DNA of 64,000 nucleotides from Xenopus tropicalis (Eukaryota; Chordata; Amphibia; Anura; Pipidae). Of this stretch, positions 44,066 to 57,262 are shown piece after piece. Below the pieces are notes generated by a model, which was not told where the DNA came from, did not search any database, and saw only the letters and a list, made by a program, of their open reading frames with translations. Location: positions 86,650,904 to 86,714,903 of the forward strand of contig NC_030678.2 in NCBI RefSeq assembly GCF_000004195.4, in the 5' to 3' direction. The position numbers were made by a program, and so were the translations under genes. Positions within the stretch are counted from its first letter, which is position 1, and each line of letters starts with the position of its first letter.

Positions 44066-45781
44066 TACATTGAGTGACCCAATGCTGGTACTGCTCCTGC
44101 AGTCTGTGGACAATGTGGGCACTTATAGTTTAAACCTGAGTTGTAAACAGTACAGGGGGTTAAATATATGAACAATACAAGGGATTACAAGCCAGTTAAT
44201 CTCAGTACTGATACAATATAAAGCTTACACAAAGGTAAGCAGTCACAGCAGCCAGACAGGTGGGGGCCACACAGAGTGGAGGTCAGGCCAACTTACACAA
44301 AAGCTACAGTCAGTTTAGCAGCATTTTATTCGACTGTAAGTACAATAAGGATGTGATTTACAGCTCTTCTATGCTGTAGTGGCAATTTGACTGATCTGGG
44401 GTCCCCTCTAAGAACCAGGGTACCCCCACAGTGCTGGACTTGCAGAGTCCTTTATACGCCATTGCAATCTTTCTATATTTAAATCTATTATCTGTTTGTA
44501 GTTCTGTTTATCTACCTATCTCCATTTGTATTTCTCTTGTTCAGTTAACCACAACAGTTACATTTCTGTAGCAGAACAATTACCAAATGATGCAAGCACT
44601 TGGAGAGCACTAAGAAGGAGAAATTGAGGTTACTATCTTCACATCCACAATACTCCTTTTTTGCTTTATTTTTAAAGCCAAAATATATGTTAGATGATGT
44701 GACTCATTGAGAATGGAGTGCAAGAAGCTTTTAAGTGTTTTTTTCCCTTTGTGTATGTTAGAATGAAATCATTTTCAAAGCGACTGGAGATTTGCATGCT
44801 CTGCTCTGTAGGATTTACCTTTCAAAGCTGGGCTCCCAAGAGATATAGTGAGGATTGTTCTCATTTCTAAACCTTATCAAGGACAAGGGCATGCAGAGGG
44901 AACAAGGACACCCTGCTGAATTTCCCTGGCTAATTAATTCAAGTCTTGTTAAATTTCTCTACAATGGGGCTTGAGCAGATGCTGTTTTAATTGTGGAAAT
45001 AAGTAGGATTTTATTTCATTTTTTAAGTGCTGTAAAAATTCTGTTTCTTTTATAGCTTGGTATAATGGATTTTGGATGGTGCTGATGTGAATGCAGCTGT
45101 GCACATTCTGCCCCATGTATCATTTCTATACTGAACAAAAACGCCATCAAGTTCAACCCCTCCAAAAGAAAAATTTATATACTGTATATTGTCAGGGGTT
45201 AGGTAGCTGGGAATAGCTTTCTGGGGGTAAAGCAGCCTGTGGCACAATCACAACTCATGAGAGTGTAGTCTCTTTTAGACAGTTTATTTTCACTTGGCAA
45301 AAATATAACAAAACAAACAATTCAAAATAAAATCCTTGCCACTTAATGGGTTCTAACTAACACAGGTCAGTTGTCCTAACTAACCAGAAGCAGGCCTACT
45401 GCCTGTCTCTCACACAGAGAAAAGAAAACAAAGTTCCAACATTGTAGTGATTTCAAGCCTCTCAGTGTATATACAAATACATATATATATAACATATATA
45501 CATTATATATACCAATACTTATATTTAGTAACTGTAGATCACTATACCCTTGTATATTATGCTTGTCCAAGAAGTCACCCAATGAATGATTATTGCTCAG
45601 ATCTGAATGCACCTTCTCTAGTCGTACAATTCCTGAGAAACACTCAAATGTGTGCCCCCTACCTCCCCAAAATAGGCCACCTAATTTTTAACATAAATGC
45701 AAGAGGATTCTCCCGTGAAAATATTATTTTGCTTCTTGCTTCAGTGAGATTACAATGCCATTTTTGCCAGTTATAGAATAA
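44066..45781. other. Intergenic, no recognised gene
   Basis: No exon is supported. At about 45475-45525 there are AT-dinucleotide tracts. No other repeat is named with confidence. Confidence 0.35.
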
Positions 45782-46215
45782 ATAATTCTTAAAAGTTTTT
45801 CAACTGGTCTTAGTTTTTTAATAGTTTTTAAATTATTTATCTTCCTGTATTGCCTTTTCCACGGACCCTGGCATCCAGGGTTGGAAGTAGTGGTAGGCAG
45901 AAGAGGCACCTGCCTAGGGTGCAATGGTGGGGGGGCACCAGACAGGCCTCTTCTTTCACCTACCAATGGTTCCGGACCCTTTCCCCCCACTGCAGCGGCC
46001 TTGGTAACCCCGCCACCCTGTGTGCGAGCATTGTGCGCTTGCTTGTGCATGCGCCAGTGTACACACGAAGGGGGGCCACTACTGCACTGTGAGGCTACAA
46101 TTTTACTGTTATTGTGACTTTTTATTACTTATCTTCCTATTCAGGCCCTATCCTATTCCTATACCAGTCTTTCATTCAAACCAGTGCCTGGTTGGTAGGG
46201 TAAATTGGATCCACT
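45782..46215 (+). repeat. MITE of the 'ttcacctttaa' family, interrupted by another element
   Basis: The flanks (45782-45855: tttttaatagtttttaaattat; 46078-46215: ctgtgaggctacaattttactg, cctggttggtaggg) belong to the family at 27396-27725. Between them, about 45857-46077 is GC-rich and starts near cctggcatccagggttgg, with ggggggcacc and gcgcttgcttgtgcatgcgc. It looks like a nested insertion. Exact borders are not visible. Confidence 0.5.
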
Positions 46216-46833
46216 TTTGTTATCCACAAACTGTCTTACAGGTTTATCTGTATCTGATCCTATTTAAATATAGGAAAATCAAAAATCTGTCACTTGTACA
46301 CAAATAAACCAATAGAAAATGGCAAAGAAATATGAGTACTATCTACACATTTAGCTCTGCAATAAAGTTTTGCAACAGGGGGCTCTGGATACAGCAGCAT
46401 ACTGTGAAAGGATGCTAAATACTGTTAGGTAAATTGTTTTGTGATTTGATAAACCTACAAAAACAAGTAGCAAGCAGAATAACTAGAATATGTGCATTGT
46501 AACAGCACAATATTTATATGGTATATATGATTAGTAATGCAAAGGTTGGACCTTGCAGTTTTTCTGATGAAATAATGAATTTGATGCTGTGTTGTGCCTC
46601 TAGTTAAAGTGATGAACCTACAGTACATGATAGTGTAATACTAAATACAGTCAGTGCAGCCCTTGGTCAGCTGATTTGCTACAAGTGTATGCCAGCTGGC
46701 TAGATGGAACAGGGAATGTGTATAGCTGCTACAAATGTGTTCCCTGTCATTATTTACCAGCTCCTGGTTGATACAATGGCCCCTGAAAAGTTTTGTTGCA
46801 TTCCATGTCCAAATTAATAATATGTGGTACATA

Positions 46834-46875
<42 letters not shown>

Positions 46876-47950
46876 TAATATGTGGCATATTAATAATATG
46901 TGGTACCATGAAATAACACTGCAGACAGGGACCCGAAATACATGGGGACATTGTATTTGGGGGTGAATTACAAAAAAACAAGAAAAACTTATTGCAATTC
47001 CTATTATTCACATATCCTTTTACAAATTGTCCTACTATAAAATTAGCTGTAGTTGCAGCATCTTGTCTTGTCAAATATGTTGAGTAGGTACCAGAGATGC
47101 CCAGTAAGAACAATGTTGCTAGACTGGAAAGGGGCATTTTCACCCACCTAATAATAAAATATTCCCATAATGTCTAAAAGGTGTGCCATAAAAAGGGTGT
47201 TAAGCAAGATGTGCGGAATTATTGTTTGAACTGCCCCAACAAGACTTCTTTATGTTTGAAGCCATGCTTTGGGGATTATCATAGCATGGCAAAAAGGACT
47301 TGTAGACCCTGTTAAGAAATGTAACAATTATACCAGTCTTTAAGGTAAACATGCTGTTATCCTGTTGTTATATGATTAACGTATATTTTCCATTTGTTTT
47401 CGAACTAAGATTACCCCTATGTATATCCTTTGCACTGCTGGGATTTATTTTTGAAGGTAGCACTGGATTTCATTCTATTGTTGATAGGTCTATGATAAGG
47501 TACCCCACTACCAGGGGGCGCAGAACAGAGATAACACGAAAACAACTTCTACTTGTTTTTTGAAGTGCACTTATACAAAGTCCTAGATGATATGTGTTTG
47601 ACAGTACCTGGAGTTTATACTTTTCACAAGCAGACTTTAATTTAGAATGTTTTTTTTTATCAAGTTGGAAGTTATTTGGCTTCACATCAGCATCATTTTA
47701 TTACCCCCAACCCCAAAACAATTTTTCCAAACGAATGAAATTCGGACCCACTCTTACAGCAGGCTATAGAGAGTTGTTTACTGTAATGAGACAAAGTCCT
47801 GTTAAAAAGAATAACAAACTCCAGTTCAAATTTCATTTGCAATGAAACATAAACTGCCATAGTTATTACATGGAGTTTGAATTATAGGTTATGCCAAAAC
47901 TGAATAACCTGTGCATATCTACAATACTAAGGCAACAGAAATATTACGCA
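46216..47950. other. Intergenic, with (TAA)n microsatellite
   Basis: A (TAA)n run of about 13 units lies at 46831-46874. No exon or other repeat is recognised. Confidence 0.5.
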
Positions 47951-47999
47951 CTAAATATAAAGTTTACGGAGATAAATCTCTGAAATGCTTTCAAGGTAT

Positions 48000-48090
48000 A
48001 GACCAGAGCCAACTCGTACACAGCACAAACGCAGCGCCGCAGGGGTGGAGCTTGGAGACGTCACGTGACAGGGCGCGGTGCAGAAGAGCG
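48000..48090 (+). promoter_or_regulatory. Small CpG-rich promoter of the second gene
   Basis: A short CpG-dense island (gcagcgccgcagg, gacgtcacgtgac, gggcgcggtg, ttgcggagcgaaa) lies in AT-rich DNA. It contains a perfect TCACGTGA palindrome at 48061-48068, overlapping an ACGTCA half-CRE, and 4 bases downstream GGCGCGG, an E2F-like site. No TATA box is seen. E-boxes of the CACGTGA type with a nearby E2F site are known from germline-gene promoters bound by MGA/MAX and E2F6. Applying that to this gene is inference. Confidence 0.6.
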
Positions 48091-48135
48091 AAACTTGCGG
48101 AGCGAAAAAGAAGAGAGATTCCTAGGTTTTAACAG
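48070..48135 (+). other. First, non-coding exon of the second gene (end inferred)
   Basis: The CpG-rich segment ends at a donor AACAG|GTAAAA (GT at 48136-48137). No AUG lies between the E-box and the donor, so translation would begin in the next exon. The 5' limit is approximate. Confidence 0.5.
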
Positions 48136-49634
48136 GTAAAAAATGGATTTAGGGATGTAGGCTTAACATTTTGGAGTTCAGTGAGAGATATGTAGTCTTC
48201 GCACTGCATTATTAGGGATATTTGTTGGTAACACAAAAGGATAACGACCGTGTCTTATTGACTGGCCCAGTTAAGAGATAGTGAATAATTACAGGTGGCG
48301 AAGGAAGTCCGATTGCTAGCGTGGGTTCTCTCCTTCTGTGTTCTACATTGTTCCTGTGAGTAGAACATACAGTTTGGCAGCACTTGTACAGCGACATCTA
48401 CTGGCAGATATTCATGCTAACGAATCTGTATGTCACTTAGTTGCCTTATTTGCCTATAGCTCCAAAAGTGACTTTATTAAAACAAGTATGTGAATTATTG
48501 GCTTGTTCGTTGCTTTTTAAAAGACAGATCGGTTTATGTGTAAAACCGTAATGATAAAACTTTCAAGATAAATCTGTATATAAAGTGAAATCTGACATTG
48601 GCACTAAACAATCAAGTAGAAAATGCAGTGAGTATTTGACCAGGTAAGGTAAATAACTGCTCTTGCATTGCAAAGTTCCTTTAATGTTCACCACAAGACC
48701 AGATGTATTCATAAAGGAAATTTTACCCTAAATACCTGCACCCCACAACGCTACACTAACACTGACTAAATGCGTACTGTGAATACCGTGCTGCCTGTGT
48801 TTAGCTTTGCTATATTTATGAGGGGTGGGAGGTAGCATCCCCTACTGCACTCTAACTTGCACATCATTTAGTGGCAGCAGGGGTGCCCTGTCCTTCCCCC
48901 AGCCAATCTGGCAATAGGTGCAGAGAGCTGCCAGACCCTGGTCACAAGCGTTTGTCTATTGAGTACTAAGGGGTGCGTTTTATACACCTTAGTGATTGCA
49001 CCTAGAGTTATAGTAAGTGGCCCCTTTTTTGGTTTACTGTCCTGTGGCAAATGTTGTCATTGTTGATAAAGAAGCTCTTCTAAGTTTTTCTTCTGCTCCA
49101 ACCACTTTAATGTGTGATCCATAGGTGGGTCACATTATTTCTGATTGTTCCTAAGTTTAATATTTCCAAGAGTCTGCATCTATTTTCCTGCATGTATCAT
49201 TCATACACCATGTATGAAAGAATTTGTATAGAAATATCCCACTCTCATAAAATGCACCTAAGCAAAAGTCTAAGCAGAGCAGACACTGTTTAAAGACTCC
49301 CACATGTGTAATGGACAGTAGCATGCCTAGACCATGCCAGGCCCCCTGTAAAAAAAAATCTTTGGAGTGGCCTGGGGAACACTTTAGCCATTACCAGCCC
49401 TTTCAGATGCCTGACCATTCCCACTCAGCCAGCTTCTTGCTACTAGTGGTGTGGTTTTATTTAAAGTTATAGAGGAAGCAGACCCTGTGGGCCGGTGCCC
49501 CCCTGTTCCATGATCATGGGGACTGCTTGCTCTATAGTTACGGCACTGGTAATGAATGCAGCCTCAAAGGGTGCAAGAAATCCTTCTTGCAAATGTTAGG
49601 AGGTATTGTTCATTCATTGTCAATGTTATTGCAG
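48136..49634. other. Second gene, intron 1
   Basis: The only recognised element is a short MITE at 49468-49545 with inverted ends tatagaggaagcag and ctgcttgctctata, related to 55572-55650. The rest is unassigned. Confidence 0.4.
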
Positions 49635-49931
49635 ACTAAGGGAAACATTAAGGAAATTATGCAGAACCCCAAGACAGTCCACTCACTTGAGTCTGGAAGA
49701 AGAAGCCCCATGGGATTATTCGAAAAATTCCAGATAGAATCATCTAATGAGTGCTGCAGTGACCCTTCCCTTCATGCAGAACTTGGTCCTCCTGGGAAAT
49801 CTCCATCCAAAAGCAAGAGCAATGATCCAAAGGAGAGCAGCTTGTCATGGGAAATGCCAAAGAAAGGAGCTGATCAAGGAAAAACCATGCACTGGGTAGT
49901 GAATTCAAACACCCTCTGCCCTTTTATTCGT
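49635..49931 (+). CDS. Second gene, first coding exon (start at 49659; residues 1-91), unrecognised protein
   Basis: The acceptor is aatgttattgcag (AG 49633-49634). The first AUG in the exon is at 49659 with A at -3. The coding part has 273 bases and ends in phase 0 at CGT|GTAAGT. The product begins MQNPKTVHSLESGRR and is hydrophilic, rich in S, K, P and E, with PPGKSPSKSKSNDPKESS at about 44-61. No signal peptide, membrane segment or known domain is visible. The later exons are 53074-53127, 59773-59916 and 62590-62716. The downstream, co-oriented position matches human SPOCD1 relative to PTP4A2, so spocd1 is a candidate, but I cannot confirm it from these residues. Confidence 0.75.
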
Positions 49932-52900
49932 GTAAGTAAAAGTCAGTAGAATATGAAATCATTTAATATAATCTTGCTATATTGTTAACATGATATTTAC
50001 ATTACTCTTGAGATCACTCTAGACGCTGCAGTCCCGGTTTTACGGCTGCAAATTTAGTGCAGAAGTGGCAGTCTGGGACATGGAAAAGCATCTATAAAGG
50101 TACAGCCAGAGTGTATAGGAATAATTGATAAAGAATGTAAAGCAGTCAGTTATGAGTTGTGCTATAATAACAGAACTTTTGTTACAGTATGTGTACACCA
50201 TACCTGTCCACATGATGACAAATAATAATAATAATATATGTCAACCTCAAAATGATTAAAGCCTCTCAAATTCAGCACACTTCATTGTCGGGGATCAAAT
50301 AAATTAAGGCAGTGCTAATCATGTAATTAATACTGATGTTGCCATGTACGCTAGATGGTTAGAGAGTACTTTACAGCTAATGCTACTTATTACAAAAACA
50401 GCAGAGAAAATGCCACTGTTGCCTGTGTGTCAGTGCGCACACAGGGTGCCTTTTAGCCTTGAAATTACATTTTTGTGGGTTTACATTGTAGTCAATGTCA
50501 GGTGACAGTTGCATTTTCTCTTTTGTGTTGGTGAAAAAAAAGTGTTACATTAGCCTTATAGTTTTCTCCTCCATTGTTCGTCTGTTAAGGTGGCCATACA
50601 CTATAAAATCCACTCGTTTGGCAAGGTCACCAAATGAACGGATCTTTCTATTAATATGCCCACCGGAGATGATCTGTATTGTTCTAATTTGATGATTTGG
50701 CCCTACAGTCAAACGATCCATGACAATACAGGGGATAGGAGCCATCATGTCAATGAGCCAATGCAGTCCTCGATCTGATGGAAAAATCAAATCCATCTGA
50801 TCAACATCTGGCCAGTTTTTGGCCATATGTCTGTTGGGAAGGCCCGTTGGGGGGATAAGCTGCCGAAACGGTCTAAAGGACCCGAATTGCCAGCTTAAAT
50901 CTACCTGTGCACAGCCAACTTTAGAGTTGGACAGTTTTTTAAAGAGGGACAAAAGGGACATATATTTGAAAATGATCATACCAAAATATATGATGCTTGA
51001 TTTCGGTTTTGACTAAAAAAAAGCGTTACCTTTACTACCTTTATTGTAGTTCCCCATAGATCTAGTCCCTGTCTGTGTAACAAATGAATGCTGAACCATA
51101 AGCACAGTAGGATGTGGCTAGCCAATTAAAGCTGTGCCTTCAAACAGGGAAAGACAAACTGTCAGGTCTGCCTAGCTGCACAATGTCAGGCATCCTACAG
51201 TGCAAAGTGCTGGGAGCTGCAGCTTCTCCCGCATAGCCTGGGAAACAGCATGTCCATTTGTTCAGCATAAGTTCAGTGAATAGGGCTTGTGCTGAACATA
51301 CTTTTACCCTATTTAATCAAAAAAATTGTAGTTTTAGTTATTTTTAGAGCTGAATAGTGACATTGAAGCTAGTACATGTTTATAACTTCTTGGTTCTTGC
51401 AAGACAGTTAATTAGATTACCACTGCACCAATAGACCCTTCTAAATAATGGACTTTTGCTGATCTGGAAACCAGAACAACAAATGGGTGAAGGAAGGGGG
51501 TTGTTTATACAGAGATCATTATCTCTACAAAAACCAACTCAACTAACAGGAGAAGTACTTAGTGTGCAATAATGAGCCCTAGGCTGGCCACACCCTCTGT
51601 CCCCAACCCCAGCAATGCTTATAAGCCCATGTGCATTTATACACACACTCATAGCACTCAGGAATGGGCATGGGAGATTTAAATAAGTGTCGGTGTCTCT
51701 GTAGTGTCCAGTTCCCAGCACTCCAGGTATTTGTAGGAACAAGGAAATATAGATGTTGCTGGGTGGTAATGCCACCCTGAAAAAACGAGCGACTTCATCC
51801 ATGCACTGTAGGTCCCGTTTGGCCCCTTTGTGACTGAGCTCCAACTCATCGCAGTATGCGGAATTACACAACTAGATACCATGTCTGGCAAATGGATATT
51901 CATACAGTAGTTACAGAATGATTACAAGGGAATATGTTATGATTTAGTATATCCTTAGAATTGTCTGGGCACCCCCCTTCTTATTTGTCCTCAGTCCGTA
52001 CCCGCTTGTGGCAGACAGCAAGGGGCAGGGGTGGTGATAATACCAAAGAGCATGCCTGTCTGGGACCCCTCTACCCTGGCCCTGCCCTGTGGTTGTGCTG
52101 TACTATAGTTCACTGCTAAAAGCAGAAGTGCATACTGTATGAATGTGAACATACTGTACCACTTTTCATAGAGAGCTACATTTACAGCTTTTATATAAAG
52201 AAGCATTTAACACATTCCTCAGAACCCCCAGAATGCTTCATAGCCCAGCCTTCTTTAATTGCCCTATATTATTATACTGGCACTGTCTGATTCCTCATGA
52301 TACAATGCTTTGTGCTTCAATTCAAGGCAAAAGCACTTGGAAAAGAAAATGTTGATATTCCAAGATAATTTGTCACCTATAACAGATTTCATCATCCCTA
52401 TTTAGCTTCCTTTTTATTTTTATTCATTACTCACTGGACATAGTGTCATTTAAAATTATCTACTCTCCTATCTGTCAGATTAAGCATATTGTCCTCAGAT
52501 TGCAACCATTCTGATAAAGGTGAAAAATAATTGCAAGTCAGGGAGAATAATAGAAGCACATTAGGTTTGGGGTTATTCATAGAAAATCTGCTGGAGAAAA
52601 AAAATGATTTATGAATTGCTCAGCCATATAATGGAGGGAGGAAAAGATATTTATGGGATACTGTATTTTGTATATAAAATAGACAGATCAGAATATTAAC
52701 CCTGTAAGGCAGAGGTGTCTGGAACTGTTTTCTAGTAGGAAGTGAGAGCTCTGCATGGTGACCCCTCAGCTAACACTCATTTTCTCAGAACCCTATAGAT
52801 ATCAGTGTACTAAGTCCTTTGAACTTTTATCTATGCTCTCCACCCTCTGATTATGAGGGCCCATTGCAAATGCTTTCTCTCCTATACCCTTGTAAGCAAC

Positions 52901-53073
52901 ACCATGCCTTTTATTTCTGTTTTCTTTTGTCAGTAATATTCCATACCTTTATTGTAGTACAATGAATTTTGCTACAACTCTCCCCCAGGCAGATTAGGGC
53001 TTAGAGGAATAAAAAGATTCTCTGAAGGTATGTATGGTCATGCTTTAATATTCCTTTTCTGTTTGTGCCCCAG
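49932..53073. other. Second gene, intron 2 with MITEs
   Basis: 50587-50930 is a MITE starting aggtggccatacactataaa, with cgtttggcaaggtcaccaaa as an internal inverted motif. 51030-51310 is a repeat with aacagcatgtccatttg and gggcttgtgctgaacatac, the last part shared in reverse with 58115-58170. A (TAA)n stretch lies at about 50221-50236. The 144-codon reverse frame at 50545-50979 lies across the MITE and is not a gene. Confidence 0.5.
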
Positions 53074-53127
53074 GAGGATGACAAAAGTTCCTCTTTCCAT
53101 CCCAGCGGTGTGAAAAATGTGTTGTAT
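53074..53127 (+). CDS. Second gene, coding exon 2 (residues 92-109)
   Basis: This short exon of 54 bases has acceptor gtgccccag and donor TAT|GTATGT, phase 0 on both sides. It encodes EDDKSSSFHPSGVKNVLY. Other GT sites (after 53107, 53118, 53120, 53123) exist. 53127 was chosen because it keeps phase 0, which the next exon requires, and has a good GTATGT donor. A donor at 53118 also keeps phase but is weaker (GTGTTG). Confidence 0.6.
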
Positions 53128-54650
53128 GTATGTATTTCTATCCCCTTTCCTGTCTTTTATTTGATATTCCGTTCATGCATTTTTCTTGCAAAGAACAATG
53201 TCAGGGTTATGTTAATGTTTGCAATTATAGACTCAAAGAGACTCAAAGATTTACAATTTGCTGACCCACAACTGTGAATCCATGAACCATAATTTAGCAT
53301 TCACTTTTAATTAAATGTTATTAAAGCATCAATCTCCTCCCCACAAATTAAAATGGAAGTAATTATCTGTCTTTTTTCCATAATAAACCATTTTTCGCTT
53401 ATTTTATTCATCACCTGCCTTTGCCCATTAATCTTTGCTCCATTGTAAGGTATCAAGAGCATTTCTGCTTGTTTTATGTGTATTAGTGTAGGTTAGAAGT
53501 GTTAACGCTAAGTTTCTTGCCACTTTTCATATTTTTTCCATTTGCTTATTAATAATGCACGCATTCTGCATTTAAAGCATTAATTAAAAAAGATTTTCCA
53601 TCTAAAACTTTTTTGTTTAGTGAAAGAAAATATAGTTTGAAGCACCATTCCAATTTACACCTACATTAAACATTTTCAGTGGTTATTTATATATGTAATT
53701 GCAAGCAGAGTTTGTTTATCCCTTTCTGTTCTCCTCCAGGTCTTTTAATTAGTTAGCTTGCAACATTATTTCAGGAGTCAGAACCAGAAATGCAAAACAT
53801 ATCAACTGCCAGAAAAATACTGCTCTCAATAGCAATTATATTTACAAATAACTTTAAAACCATTGAATATTTTAATAGATGTATATTGGAAAGTTGATTG
53901 AAATGATATTTTCTTCCATTATGCAAAAACTTTTTTGGGTGATAATTGCCTTTTTAAAACACAGAACTTTCATTATCACAGAAATTATTATAGTAAGCTA
54001 ATATTATACTCCATGCAATGTTGGGTTGTGGCATTGTACAGTACATCATGGCCAATCAGAAGTTGCTACGTTATTTTGTAGTGGAGTAATAAATTACAGG
54101 GCTTTAGTCAATAGTATTTTTTAACATGAGTATGTGAATGGGTCCCAATTATATATCAATTGGACAGTATATTGTTGAGGACCAATACATGGTATAGTGC
54201 AAACAAGTCACGAATTACTGAGGTGCCAACCAGAATCTGCCTGTGTATTGTTTGGTCACCAAATTATCAAGGGAAAATGGTGGAACACTTGTATTATTTT
54301 CATTTCTTAGCTACATTGTGCTGGAAAGTGGTGTGTGAATTCACTCAAATTGTTGTAGTTTAATGTTTTTTTTCCAAACACAGCAGCACACAGGGTAAAT
54401 GTAAACAAAAATGTGCTTCTTTTATTTACAGCAGGTTTTCAAAGTTTTTAAAAGGTTTCAAAAGCATGTGACCTATGTAACAAACAACTCACAGTTTATT
54501 CCCCTGAAACCAGAACAAACTGGCTGATCTTTGATAGTGCCTTAGCCACTGCCACAGGAAATTATTCAATAAGTTTACAAATAATTTAACTGCATTTATA
54601 ATTAACTTAATATCTAACCTGCATTCTTTTTACGAGCAACCCCACCTTTC

Positions 54651-55007
54651 TTAAAGTGATACTGACAAGAAAAAACAACTTTTCAAAATATGAATCTACA
54701 TAAAAAGTAAACTATAGGTCATGTTGACCATTTGTTGCTGATAGACCTGCTTGTGTAAGTAATTGTTACTTGAAGTTCCTAAACCTGACTGTTTTGCCAA
54801 CCTGACTGTCCCTTCTTAGCCTGTCAGTTATAGCTTCTAATGCTAACGGCCTACTGCTGCACAAATATGGCAGCCTCCTCATAGAGGAACATGGGGGATC
54901 AGATAGGGAATGTAAAAGCACTTATTGCAAAATTATAAATAGCATGCAAAGACAGTGTTATGATAGATGTAAAAAAGGGTTCATTTCTGGTGTCAGTATC
55001 CCTTTAA
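54651..55007. mobile_element. TTAA-flanked MITE (family within the 9.2/14.7-kb duplication)
   Basis: The left end ttaaagtgatactgac and the right end gtcagtatccctttaa are inverted relatives, and both include TTAA. Internal words ttgttacttgaagttcctaa and ctgctgcacaaatatggc match 9264-9430 and 14765-15000. It shows the standalone borders of that family. Confidence 0.7.
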
Positions 55008-55061
55008 TTCCTAGCAAGAGCTCCCTCGCAGCCACTTCCCTTTTTCCCAGGTGGTTACTTA

Positions 55062-55738
55062 AAGGGGAACTCCACCCAAACACAAGTTAAGCTTTTTGAA
55101 AAATAAACATAATTTCATGCAACTTTGCAATATACATGAATTAAAACATATGCAGCCTTTTCATGATTTTTAATGTAATAATATGATTTGGAACAGAAAC
55201 CTTAGCCTGGCCTGTTTGGCTGATCTTGCTGACTACTTTGAGACTCAAAAAAAGTGTAACAGTAGTCGATTATCCTCAGCCTGCATCCTCTAAATCCTAT
55301 AATTCCCTGCGCACATCTTGTCAATAAGGAAAGGAACGTCACACTGCAATGCATTGTGGGTTATGTACTTCCTGAATATTGTCTGTAAGCTGTGGAGATG
55401 TTGTTACAACACAGTGTTTTAGTCCCTCCTCCCCTGCCAGTATTTCAAATGATGCAGAAAGAGAAAAACTGTCTTGCAGCTGGATTTCAGCATATAAAAT
55501 GTTATTTATTTATAGGAGCAGAAGGAACAGTGATAGGTATATTAGGGGTTTTTGTGTTTCATTGGTGAAACTATAGAGGAAGCAGAGGTTCAGGGTGGGC
55601 TCAGGGGACAGGGGGGGTCTGAATTGCAGGGTCTGCTTCCTCTATAGTAAAAATAGTTTTAAAATCCCCCCTTCCCCACTGCTGTGTTGTGTGGGGCTCT
55701 TTAACAAATTTTAGTTTGGTAACCAGAGTTTCCCTTTA
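55062..55738. mobile_element. TTAA-flanked MITE with nested small MITE
   Basis: The ends cttaaaggggaactcc and ggtttccctttaatt (approximate, read as agagtttccctttaatt) are inverted relatives with TTAA. Nested at 55572-55650 is an 80-bp element with perfect 15-bp inverted ends (ctatagaggaagcag and ctgcttcctctatag), also found at 49468-49545. Confidence 0.6.
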
Positions 55739-55951
55739 ATTCCAGCACAATCTATTCAAGCTTTGTTATTCTCCTTAACTTCTGTGTCTCATAGAGCATT
55801 CTGGGATAGGCATACCCTTCCACTAGGTTTTTTCAGGCAATGTGCAATAAAGAAACAATAAATAAAATTCTTTTTTGGATATTGCAAACTTTGATCCATT
55901 TAAATGCGGCATTACAAATCATCATTAGATTATCAATTAGTTTTAAGGCAG

Positions 55952-56175
55952 GGGTCCCTAACCTTTCTAACTCATGAGCCACAGTCAAATGTAAAAAGAC
56001 TTGGAGAACAACACAAGCAGCATAAAAGTTTATGGAGGTGCCAAATAAGGGCTGAGATTGGCTATTGCCTCTACCTAAAATTGCCACCAAGTCAGGAATT
56101 CAAAAATAACTACCTGGTTTAGGGGCACTGAGAGCAACATCCAAGGGTTGGGGAGCAACATGTTGCTCATGCTAG
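55952..56175. repeat. hAT-like MITE (gcaacatgttgctc family)
   Basis: It begins ggcaggggtccctaacc and ends with gggagcaacatgttgctca. The internal ccaccaagtcaggaattcaa is the reverse of the word in 25625-25755. CAGGGGTCCC-like ends suggest hAT. Confidence 0.5.
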
Positions 56176-56456
56176 TCCACTTATATTGATAAGAATATTG
56201 AGAAAAATTTCCTAAAATAATTTAGATCTATCTATTATATTGATATTATCAGTATCAGTTTGGCATAAGGTAGGATAATGAAGCAGCAGGTAACTTTAAC
56301 AGGATCTTTAAGTCAGTGTTTTTCTGTGGCTACTGCGCAACTATTTTTGCTGCCATTGGAGCCTATGTGTGTTTTTTTTGTGGCAGAACCTTTGTGTAAA
56401 ATTTAGCTCATCACTAGTCAACATCCATGTGCATACCTCCCAACATTTGAAAATGT

Positions 56457-57262
56457 GCCCCCCATAGACAGTACCCCCCATACACAGAGCCTCCCATACA
56501 CAGAGCCTCCCATACACAGTGCCCCCCATACACAGTGCCCCCCATACACAGAGCCCCCCATACACAGAGCCCCCCATACACAGTGCCCCCAATACACAGA
56601 GCCCCCCAATACACAGAGCCCCCATACACAGAGCCCCCCATACACAGTGCCCCCCATACACAGAGCCCCCATACACAGAGCCCCCATACACAGAGCCCCC
56701 ATACACAGAGCCCCCCATACACAGAGCCCCCCATACACAGAGCCCCATACACAGTTCCCCCATACACAGTGCCCCCATACACAGAGCCCCCATACACAGT
56801 GCCCCCCATACACAGAGCCCCCCATACACAGTGCCCCCCATACACAGTGCCCCCCATACACAGAGCCCCCCATACACAGTGCCCCCCATACACAGAGCCC
56901 CCATACACAGAGCCCCCCATACAAAGTGCTCCTCATACACAGAGCCCCCCCATACACAGTACCCACCATACACAGTGCCCCTCATACACAGAGCCCCTCA
57001 TACACAGAGCCCCTCATACACAGAGCCCCCCATACACAGAGCCCCCATACACAGAGCCCCCCATACACAGTGCCCCCATACACAGAGCCCCCCATACACA
57101 GTGCTCCTCATACACAGAGCCCCCCCCATACACAGTACCCCCCATACACAGTGCCCCTCATACACAGAGCCCCTCATACACAGAGCCCCTCATACACAGT
57201 GCCCCTCCCATACACAGTTCCCCTCATACACAAAGACCCCCATACACAGTGCCCCTCATACA
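56457..57262. repeat. 16/17-bp minisatellite, 'ccccatacacagagcc' unit
   Basis: About 50 units alternate between two main versions, acacagagcc and acacagtgcc, with C runs of variable length. A higher-order period of 175 bp is visible: the block starting gtgctcctcatacacagagc at 56926 repeats at 57101 with the same sequence of variants. Because the unit is not a multiple of three and lacks stop codons, all three + frames and several - frames stay open over 160-360 codons. These are not genes. Confidence 0.9.

Noticed and set aside
43478..44171. Several ORFs of 73-214 codons on both strands
   Set aside because: They read through the 33-bp minisatellite and the inserted hAT MITE. The Cys/Leu-rich repeats mirror the DNA repeat, not a protein family.
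50545..50979. 144-codon reverse-strand ORF
   Set aside because: It lies across a MITE with related copies elsewhere. No domain or splice support is visible.
56457..57262. CRISPR-like array of short repeats
   Set aside because: There are no unique spacers of constant size. Units are contiguous and this is a vertebrate genome, so it is a minisatellite.
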